A stretch of 13,112 nucleotides of DNA from Fervidobacterium sp. Its GTDB lineage: Bacteria > Thermotogota > Thermotogae > Thermotogales > Fervidobacteriaceae. This document shows positions 1 to 6,428 of this stretch, one piece after another. Position 1 is the stretch's first letter. Each line of letters starts with the position of its first letter. The notes beneath the pieces were generated by a model, which saw nothing but the letters and a program-made list of their open reading frames with translations, was not told the origin of the DNA and did no database searches. The stretch spans positions 1 to 13,112 of the forward strand of contig DPXZ01000138.1 of NCBI GenBank assembly GCA_003526765.1, read 5' to 3'. Made by a program: the position numbers and the translations under genes.

Positions 1-1018
1 TAAATGGGTCTAATGCACTTGTCTCCAAGTCCATGGATATTTTATTCGATTTTTGGATCTCTTCGTACAGTTGGTTTAACTCTGCCTCGCTTGATATGAT
101 CTTATATTCTGCCGTTTTCATCAAATCACTCGTGAGTTGCAACTCTTTTATAACGCTTGAGAATTGGAATTTTTTGAGTGTCTCAAGTAGTATTGCGTCA
201 TTGTATCCTTTGTACAGTAATGTTTTTAAGTCAACATCTATCGGTACTTTTGTATCTAGTTCGATTAATTTCTTACTCAGTTCAAGTTGCTCAGCATTGT
301 TCAATAGTGCATCTTTTACTTTTGGAGGTAATTTATCGACATTTTTTAATGCGTTATCTACTGTACCAAATTCTTTGAGTATCTTTGCAGCCGTTTTCTC
401 ACCGATACCGGGAACTCCGGGCACATTATCTGACGTATCTCCAACGAGTGAGAGATAGTCTCTAATCTGTTCTGGAGTCACTTCGTACTTTTCAAACACT
501 TCCTTGGCTGTATATTTCTTGATGTCAGTTACGCCTCTTTCAACTCGCCAGACGGAGACATCTTCATCAACAAGTTGGAGTAGGTCTTTATCACTAGTTA
601 CGATGTTTATCTCACTGAATCCGTACAACTCTTTTTGTTCCTTGAATCTCTTTACCAGTGTTGCTATTATGTCATCTGCCTCGTAACCAGTTTGTTTTAG
701 CAACTTTATGCCGAACGATTCGACGAGTTCACTCACGTATTCAATTTGTTTTAGCAATGGTTCAGGTGTTTCTGGTCTGTGCGCCTTGTATTGTTCGAAC
801 AATTCTTTTCTGTAAGTGCTGCCACCTTTGACATCAATTACAAACGCACAGTAGTCTTCGTCTATTTCTATGTTCTCTTTGACAAACTTAATGAGCATGC
901 GTGTAAGACCAAAGAGGGCACCTGTTGGAATGCCAGTGGTTGTAGAAAGTGATTGATCAACAGCAAAATACGCCCTATACAGTAATCCTGTTCCATCAAA
1001 GAGAAATACTCTCGCCAT
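1..1018 (-). CDS. polA: DNA polymerase I, N-terminal part (5' nuclease domain and start of 3'-5' exonuclease domain), cut by window edge
   Basis: PolA fills gaps and removes RNA primers during replication and repair. The 339 visible residues begin MARVFLFDG and contain the full FEN-type 5' nuclease: metal-binding Asp8, the VIDVKGGSTYRKEL segment, the YEADD acidic cluster, SDKDLLQLV, and the helix-hairpin-helix region GDTSDNVPGVPGIGEKTA. After a linker, the last residues read ISMDLETSALDPF (about 327-339). This is motif I of the 3'-5' exonuclease with both acidic residues (D330, E332) present, so a proofreading domain is predicted. The polymerase domain lies beyond the left edge. The ATG at 1018 sits inside the upstream CMD-family gene (23-base overlap) and is preceded by GGAGGATC, about 10 bases away. 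One residue appears to be added in the VKGGST stretch compared with remembered E. coli and Thermotoga sequences. Identification is very secure; only the 3' part is missing. Confidence 0.97.
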   Translation of the reverse strand, partial: MARVFLFDGTGLLYRAYFAVDQSLSTTTGIPTGALFGLTRMLIKFVKENIEIDEDYCAFVIDVKGGSTYRKELFEQYKAHRPETPEPLLKQIEYVSELVESFGIKLLKQTGYEADDIIATLVKRFKEQKELYGFSEINIVTSDKDLLQLVDEDVSVWRVERGVTDIKKYTAKEVFEKYEVTPEQIRDYLSLVGDTSDNVPGVPGIGEKTAAKILKEFGTVDNALKNVDKLPPKVKDALLNNAEQLELSKKLIELDTKVPIDVDLKTLLYKGYNDAILLETLKKFQFSSVIKELQLTSDLMKTAEYKIISSEAELNQLYEEIQKSNKISMDLETSALDPF

Positions 1019-1379
1019 TCAGTTGGATCCTCCGAATTTCCAATAGTGTGTTAACTGCTCTTCTAAGATGCGGAATGACTATAGAACCACCTACAACGAG
1101 TGCAACATCGAATGTCTCGAAGAATTCTTCGTCTGTTGTACCTAACTGTGCACATCTAATCATATGGTATGTGATGCAATCGTCGCATCTAAGTACCATA
1201 GAGGCAACCAGCCCCATCAGTTCTTTTGTTTTGGAATCGAGCGCACCTTCGTTGTAAACAGCACCATCGAGTGCCCAGAATCTCTTCGTATTCGTTGTTC
1301 CACGCGCCAAGATCTCCTCGTTCATCTTTTCTCTGAATTTTTTGAATTCTTCAAGTGTGTTGAATGTGGAATCTGACAA
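996..1379 (-). CDS. Carboxymuconolactone decarboxylase (CMD)/AhpD-like small thiol protein
   Basis: This small helical protein (about 127 residues) carries the AhpD-type signature E-x11-C-x2-C-x3-H, visible as Glu56, CDDC (Cys68/Cys71) and His75 when counted from the longer GTG start. In AhpD this set makes a redox-active dithiol that relays electrons to peroxiredoxin. True carboxymuconolactone decarboxylases lack the CxxC pair, so a peroxidase or disulfide-reductase role is more likely here; the substrate is unknown. The longest frame begins at GTG 1388, but that GTG is part of the Shine-Dalgarno GAGGTGAT (1384-1391). The TTG at 1379, six bases after GAGGTG, is the better start. The gene lies 38 bases after degV and overlaps polA by 23 bases, so polA translation may be coupled to it. 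Family call secure, function uncertain. Confidence 0.88.
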   Translation of the reverse strand: MSDSTFNTLEEFKKFREKMNEEILARGTTNTKRFWALDGAVYNEGALDSKTKELMGLVASMVLRCDDCITYHMIRCAQLGTTDEEFFETFDVALVVGGSIVIPHLRRAVNTLLEIRRIQLNGESISL

Positions 1380-1426
1380 GTTTATCACCTCACATGATGC
1401 TTATAAGTACTATAATATTGCTATTT

Positions 1427-2293
1427 TTAGTACCTTTCTATTCCATATCCTGCCTGGCCGGGGCCTACATGAGTGGAGATGACCTTTCCGGTTGGCGTAT
1501 AATAAACATTCTTGACATTGTATACACCTTTCAATACTTCTTCTATCTCTTTCAATTCTTCCATGTTGTCACAGCTTACGAGGTATATGTCTACCGTATC
1601 ACCTGGCTTGAACCCTTGCTCTTGCGTCTTTTTAAGCACTTCTTCAAGCACAGCTCTGAATCCCCGCGCACGTCCAAATGGTACCATCTCACCATTGTCG
1701 TTTATGTAAATTGCAACTCTAATTTTTAATACAGATCCAACGAATCCTGTGAATCTACTCACTCTTCCTCCTTTGACAAGGAAGTTGAAATCGGAAACGT
1801 AGAAGAATGCCCCAAATCTCTTTTCTGCCATTGCATTTCTCAATTTTGCCTCGACTGTTTCCAAATCATCACCTTTATCGAATAGTTCCCTTGCAAACCT
1901 TGCCATAGGGGAAATAGCGGTCGATGCTTGCCTCGAATCAACAACTTTGATTGGGAAATCTACCTCACGGGCAGCCAGAGAAGCGGAATTGAATGTACCT
2001 GACATATTGCTCGAGATGGTGATAACCAATATTCCATCGTACCCTTGCTCTTTTACTTCTAAATACTTTGCTTTCCAGTCTTCAACGGTAGGCTGGGAAC
2101 TCTTTGGCAGCTCTGTTGAACTTTTCAACTTCTCGTAAAATTTCTTAAGTTCTTCAAAATCACGCGTATCATCCTTTTCAGATGTGCCATCCGGCCATGT
2201 AAGATAAAGCGGTACTATATCTACATCCCATGGTTGTAATTGCTCTTTTGGGAAATCGGATGTACTATCCAGCAAAATCTTGTATTTCCACAT
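1427..2293 (-). CDS. DegV family fatty-acid-binding protein
   Basis: DegV/FakB proteins hold a fatty acid in a deep pocket; in Firmicutes they present it to the kinase FakA for phosphorylation and use in phospholipid synthesis. The family marks are present: N-terminal ILLDSTSDFP, the SSQPT segment near residue 66, ITISSNMSGTFNSA near residue 93, and VVDSRQAS near residue 118. About 288 residues is the normal full length for the family. Two ATG codons stand in tandem (2296 and 2293). The first overlaps the radA stop as ATGA, while the second lies at better spacing from the AAGGGGGT Shine-Dalgarno. No FakA-like kinase gene is in the window. Its place between radA and a redox gene gives no clear metabolic hint. 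Bound lipid and role are not determined by the sequence. Confidence 0.93.
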   Translation of the reverse strand: MWKYKILLDSTSDFPKEQLQPWDVDIVPLYLTWPDGTSEKDDTRDFEELKKFYEKLKSSTELPKSSQPTVEDWKAKYLEVKEQGYDGILVITISSNMSGTFNSASLAAREVDFPIKVVDSRQASTAISPMARFARELFDKGDDLETVEAKLRNAMAEKRFGAFFYVSDFNFLVKGGRVSRFTGFVGSVLKIRVAIYINDNGEMVPFGRARGFRAVLEEVLKKTQEQGFKPGDTVDIYLVSCDNMEELKEIEEVLKGVYNVKNVYYTPTGKVISTHVGPGQAGYGIERY

Positions 2294-3720
2294 CATTCTA
2301 CCCCCTTCTTCAGATCCAACATGTAATTGAACAATCGTCGAACATTGTCAATCCTTTCCAGTTTTTCCATCTTTTCTGCCCTCTCTACTTTATTACTCGA
2401 CTTACTCTTTGAAGTACCGTTGTATTCTGCGTGCGATGGTATCAATATAGTACTGATTGGCAGTTTCTTTGCATTTTCTATCCTTCTTGCTATGTTTACC
2501 GTTGGTCTCACACTTCCATCTAATCCAATCTCGCCTACCATAAATGTATCACCAACGTATACATCGAGAAAAGATGAAAGGATTGAACCTGCGATTGCGA
2601 GTTCGCAACCGGAGTCCGTAATATTTATGCCACCTGAAACATTTATGTATATATCGTGAAAGTCAAGTGGAATGTTTAAATGTCTTGATAATACCGCCGA
2701 GATGATTATGACCTTTCTTACATCAACACCGTGCGATATCCTTCTTCCCGAGGCTACTTTCACTCGAGATACGAGCGCTTGTATCTGAACGTTAATTGGT
2801 CTGCTGCCCTCGTAAGCACTAGTTAAGACATTCCCAGGTGTCTGTGAATGGTTTACCAGTGCATCGTCTGATAAGCTGTCGAGACCATTTTCAGTCATCT
2901 GAAAGACTGATATCTCACCGCTTGGCCCATATCTGTTTTTTTGAACTCGCAATATTCTGTAATCTGTCGTTCTCTCGCCTTCAAAGTATACAACTGTATC
3001 GACGACGTGTTCAACGAGTTTTGGACCTGCTATGGCACCTTCTTTTGTAACGTGCGCTATGAGTAATGATGGTATGCCATACTTTTTTGAAAAGATCCTT
3101 ACTTTTTCTACGACGGCTCTTATCTGCACAACTCCACCAACTGGGGAATCTATGTCTACACTACTCAACGTCTGAATGGAGTCTATTACTATCATCTTTG
3201 CCTTCTCAATATCTATTCCATTGAGAACTTCTTCTATCTGCGTTTCTGATGAGAGTAAGATGTTTGAATTTGCTATGCCGAGTCTCTTTGCTCTAAGTGC
3301 TACTTGTGCTATGCTTTCTTCACCAGAGATATAATATACAACCTTCTCTTTCTCATGTTTAACAATCGATGCGCACACTTGCAGTGCCAACGTGCTCTTT
3401 CCTACACCAGGCTCGCCACCTAAAAGCATCACTTGCCCTTTGACTATTCCACCGGAAAGGATGTCGTCTAATGCAGGCAAATTTGTCCTAACTCGTGATT
3501 CTTCCAATGTCTCGTAAGCCTTATTTACATCAACAAAACGGGGATGAGGCTCATCCATCCCCGTTTCATTGCTTCTTATCGATTTGGATTCAGTATCAAC
3601 ATTCTTCAATTGAAATTCTTTTGCTGTGTTCCATTCTCCACAAACAGGACATCTGCCAAACCATTTTGGTGACTCATATCCACATTTATCACAGACATAG
3701 ACAGTCTTCTGTTTTGCCAT
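2293..3720 (-). CDS. radA: DNA repair protein RadA (Sms), RecA-like branch-migration ATPase
   Basis: RadA works with RecA to extend and resolve recombination intermediates. All landmarks are visible in the 475 residues: an N-terminal C4 zinc finger (Cys10, Cys13, Cys24, Cys27), the Walker A loop GGEPGVGKST (101-110), a Walker B strand ending IVID (177-180), the RadA-specific KNRYG motif (261-265), and a C-terminal Lon-like domain with the GGINITDSGCELAIAGSI stretch. Length is close to the family norm. The ATG at 3720 has AAGGGA six bases upstream. It follows clpC by 93 bases and overlaps degV by 4 bases. The clpC-radA order is conserved in many Firmicutes and, from memory, Thermotogales. Very secure. 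Confidence 0.97.
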   Translation of the reverse strand: MAKQKTVYVCDKCGYESPKWFGRCPVCGEWNTAKEFQLKNVDTESKSIRSNETGMDEPHPRFVDVNKAYETLEESRVRTNLPALDDILSGGIVKGQVMLLGGEPGVGKSTLALQVCASIVKHEKEKVVYYISGEESIAQVALRAKRLGIANSNILLSSETQIEEVLNGIDIEKAKMIVIDSIQTLSSVDIDSPVGGVVQIRAVVEKVRIFSKKYGIPSLLIAHVTKEGAIAGPKLVEHVVDTVVYFEGERTTDYRILRVQKNRYGPSGEISVFQMTENGLDSLSDDALVNHSQTPGNVLTSAYEGSRPINVQIQALVSRVKVASGRRISHGVDVRKVIIISAVLSRHLNIPLDFHDIYINVSGGINITDSGCELAIAGSILSSFLDVYVGDTFMVGEIGLDGSVRPTVNIARRIENAKKLPISTILIPSHAEYNGTSKSKSSNKVERAEKMEKLERIDNVRRLFNYMLDLKKGVE

Positions 3721-3742
3721 TTGATTCCCTTTCCAAAAATCT

Positions 3743-3804
3743 AATCTATAAATTCATATGTTACATTCATACGTTATTGAACAGTTTCAAAAAGTTTATA
3801 GATT
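3743..3804. repeat. Inverted repeat between clpC and radA
   Basis: The 10-base arms AATCTATAAA (3743-3752) and TTTATAGATT (3795-3804) are perfect inverted copies about 42 bases apart. A smaller inverted repeat, TTGAA-CAGT-TTCAA (3777-3790), lies inside. The arms are AT-only apart from one G:C pair and have no T-tract downstream, so this does not look like an intrinsic terminator. I found no convincing -35/-10 pair for radA here. It may be a weak mRNA structure or a protein site, or chance in AT-rich DNA. Confidence 0.4.
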
Positions 3805-3813
3805 TTTAGATTG

Positions 3814-6282
3814 TTAGACTTTCTGTGTCTCTTTCTTTTGGCTGATAAACGTAAGTTTCTCACCTTCTGGAACTACAAGAACTTCGCTTTCAGATTCTAT
3901 ATCACCGCGCAACAATTCTTCTGCAAGTGGGTCTTCAATGTACCTTTGGATTGCCCTCTTCAATGGTCTTGCACCATAGACACTATCGTAGCCGACGTTC
4001 ACTAGAAATTCCTTTGCTTCAGGTGATAAGACAAGATTTATCTCTCTCTCTGAAAGTCTTGCTCTTATGTCTCTGAGCAATATCTCTATGATTTGTTCAA
4101 TGTGTTCCTTTGTAAGCTTATGGAAGACGATTATTTCATCTACCCTATTTATGAATTCAGGCCTGAATACTTTTTTCACTTCATCGATGACTTTATCTTT
4201 CATCTCGCTGAAGTCTTGTTCGTACGTTTCGTTTTCAACGAATCCCAAATTTTTCTTCGAAGATACGATCTCACTACCACCGATGTTACTCGTCATTATG
4301 ACGATGGTGTTTCTGAAATCGACGATGTGACCTTGTGAGTCAGTCAGTCTTCCATCATCCATGATTTGCAGTAATATATTGAAAACATCTGGATGTGCCT
4401 TCTCTATTTCATCGAAAAGTATAACAGAGAATGGCCTTCTTCTAACCTTTTCAGTTAATGCACCGCCTTCTTCGTATCCAACGTATCCCGGAGGCGCACC
4501 AATCAATCTTGAAACTGAGAATTTTTCCATGTACTCGCTCATATCGAATCGAACGAGTGATTTTTCGTCACCGAATAGATATTCTGCCAATGCCTTCGCA
4601 AGTTCGGTCTTACCAACTCCAGTTGGCCCCAAGAACAGGAATGCTCCCACAGGTCTTCTTGGGTCTTTTAGTCCGCTTCTTGCCCTTCTGATAGCACGTG
4701 CTATGGCATTTATTGCTTCTTCTTGACCTACAACACGCTCATGTAAAGCAGATTCGAGTTTGAGTAATTTCTCTCTTTCGGTCTCTTCCAATTTTCTCAG
4801 TGGTATACCGGTCCAGCCAGCTACTACTTCTTCTATATCAGGTACGTCTACCGTTACAATTTGGTCTTCTATTCCTTTCATCCATGCATTGTACTTTTGA
4901 CTGTACTCTTCTCTCAGTTCTTGTTCTCTTGCTTTAAGTTCCGCAGCCGATTCGTAATTTTGACTTGAAACTGCTTGTTCTTTCTCTTTCTTCGCGGATT
5001 CAATTTGCAGTTTCAAAAGCTGAAGCTCGCTTGGCATGACGAATAGCTTCAATCTTGCCCTTGCTCCTGCCTCATCGAGTACATCTATTGCCTTGTCTGG
5101 CAAGTAATGGTCTGTTATGTACCTTTGTGACAAATAAACGGCCGCTTCCAAAGAATGATCTGTATACGACACTTTGTGATGTGATTCGTACTTAGATTTT
5201 AACCCTTTCAAAATCTCGACTGCCATCTGCGGTGTCGGTTCTTGTACGTAGATTTTTTGGAATCTTCTTTCAAGTGCCGCATCTTTTTCTATGAATTTCC
5301 TATACTCATCTGGTGTTGTAGCGCCGATGCAATGAAGTTCGCCACGTGCCAGTGCAGGTTTAAGGATATTTGCAGCATCGACTGCCCCTTCTGCAGAACC
5401 TGCACCTACGATCATGTGTAGCTCATCTATGAATAGTATGATATCTTTATTCCCTTTTACCACTTGGAGTAATTTCTTCATCCTCTTTTCAAACTCGCCA
5501 CGATACTTCGTTCCAGCAACTAAAGCAGCTACATCCAATGAAAATATCGTTTTACCTTTCAGTGGTTCCGGGACCTCACCTTGGACGATGCGCTGAGCCA
5601 ATCCTTCAACTATGGAGCTCTTACCTACACCAGGCTCACCAATTAGTACAGGGTTATTCTTCTTTCTTCTAACAAGTATCTGCATTAATCTTTCAATTTC
5701 ACTTTCTCTCCCAATAACTGGGTCGAGCTCACCTTTGATAGCTTCGGCAGTTAAATCTATTCCGAAGCCTTCCAACTGACGTGCCACTGGAGACGCTGTA
5801 GGTTCCTCAACGGACGGTAGTGGTTGAGCATCATCTTCAGTGAAATCTTCATCGGAGATGTTATCTGTGATTTCTTTCCTTAATGATTGAACGTTTACAT
5901 TCAGTTTTTTGAGGATATGAATAGCGATACCCTCACCTTCTCGAAGGATACCTAACAGTAAATGCTCAGGATCTATCTTTTCGTTTCCTGTCATTCTTGC
6001 CTCTTCAAACGCTATTTCTGTGACTTTTCTTGCTCTTGGTGTCATTTGAGGAGACATGATGAACCCTCGCATTCCCATGCCCACTATTGATATTACCTCG
6101 TTCTTTACTCTTGCGTATGTTAAACCGTACTTCTCAAGAATTGTGGATAATGGTTTATCGTTGAGTTTCAATATTGCCAACAAGAGATGTTCAGTCCCAA
6201 CATACGAGTGGCCAAGGTCCTTTGCCTCTTCTTGAGCTGTTACAAATACTTTTGCGGATCTTTCAGAAAATCTGTCAAACAT
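3814..6282 (-). CDS. clpC: ClpC-type AAA+ unfoldase (Hsp100), ATPase partner of ClpP
   Basis: ClpC unfolds proteins and threads them into the ClpP peptidase. Residues are numbered here from the longer GTG frame; subtract three for the chosen start. The double Clp-N repeat covers about 5-145, AAA module D1 has GEPGVGKS (218-225) and FIDE (287-290), a coiled-coil M-domain with UVR-like sequence lies near 421-475, and D2 has GPTGVGKT (555-562) and LFDE (625-628). The NLGF loop (681-684) is the ClpP-docking motif, and the short M-domain separates it from ClpB. The annotated-looking GTG at 6291 is part of the Shine-Dalgarno AGGAGGTG (6289-6296); ATG 6282, six bases downstream and giving MFDRFSERS, is preferred, making 822 residues. 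It has its own promoter. No ctsR, mcsA or mcsB genes and no obvious CtsR or CIRCE box are adjacent. Confidence 0.96.
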   Translation of the reverse strand: MFDRFSERSAKVFVTAQEEAKDLGHSYVGTEHLLLAILKLNDKPLSTILEKYGLTYARVKNEVISIVGMGMRGFIMSPQMTPRARKVTEIAFEEARMTGNEKIDPEHLLLGILREGEGIAIHILKKLNVNVQSLRKEITDNISDEDFTEDDAQPLPSVEEPTASPVARQLEGFGIDLTAEAIKGELDPVIGRESEIERLMQILVRRKKNNPVLIGEPGVGKSSIVEGLAQRIVQGEVPEPLKGKTIFSLDVAALVAGTKYRGEFEKRMKKLLQVVKGNKDIILFIDELHMIVGAGSAEGAVDAANILKPALARGELHCIGATTPDEYRKFIEKDAALERRFQKIYVQEPTPQMAVEILKGLKSKYESHHKVSYTDHSLEAAVYLSQRYITDHYLPDKAIDVLDEAGARARLKLFVMPSELQLLKLQIESAKKEKEQAVSSQNYESAAELKAREQELREEYSQKYNAWMKGIEDQIVTVDVPDIEEVVAGWTGIPLRKLEETEREKLLKLESALHERVVGQEEAINAIARAIRRARSGLKDPRRPVGAFLFLGPTGVGKTELAKALAEYLFGDEKSLVRFDMSEYMEKFSVSRLIGAPPGYVGYEEGGALTEKVRRRPFSVILFDEIEKAHPDVFNILLQIMDDGRLTDSQGHIVDFRNTIVIMTSNIGGSEIVSSKKNLGFVENETYEQDFSEMKDKVIDEVKKVFRPEFINRVDEIIVFHKLTKEHIEQIIEILLRDIRARLSEREINLVLSPEAKEFLVNVGYDSVYGARPLKRAIQRYIEDPLAEELLRGDIESESEVLVVPEGEKLTFISQKKETQKV

Positions 6283-6301
6283 CGTTCTCACCTCCTAACT
6301 C

Positions 6302-6337
6302 ATTTATAATTATACCATATCAAATCAAAAAAATAAA
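6302..6337 (-). promoter_or_regulatory. Promoter of clpC, extended -10 type
   Basis: On the minus strand the sequence TGGTATAAT gives a perfect -10 (6309-6314) with a TG extension. The -35 position at 17-base spacing (6332-6337) reads TTTATT, a poor match, so the extended -10 probably carries recognition. Transcription would begin near 6302, leaving a leader of only about 20 bases that contains the strong AGGAGGTG ribosome site. The -35 region lies in the T-tract of the upstream gene's terminator. Confidence 0.7.
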
Positions 6338-6367
6338 GCGAAGGTATACATAATGTTTACCCCCGCT
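6327..6367 (-). terminator. Rho-independent terminator of the PHP-domain gene
   Basis: On the minus strand AGCGGGGGTA pairs with TACCTTCGCT (10 pairs, two of them G-U) around an 11-base loop, followed directly by TTATTTTTTT. It begins 62 bases after the stop of the PHP-domain gene and ends where the clpC promoter starts, so it separates the two transcription units. Confidence 0.75.
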
Positions 6368-6428
6368 AATTTTATAATAATTTCAAACTTTATACTAAAT
6401 GAGCCTTAAATCGCCTCTCTCAAAAGAC

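Noticed and set aside
33..458. Plus-strand 141-codon frame opposite polA
   Set aside because: Serine- and phenylalanine-rich shadow of the polA coding frame; no ribosome site and the minus-strand protein is unmistakable.
3777..3790. TTGAA-CAGT-TTCAA hairpin as a clpC terminator
   Set aside because: Only five pairs, mostly A:T, and no T-tract follows on the minus strand.
6282..6428. CtsR or CIRCE heat-shock operator upstream of clpC
   Set aside because: I looked for the GGTCAAA direct repeat and the TTAGCACTC inverted repeat and saw neither.
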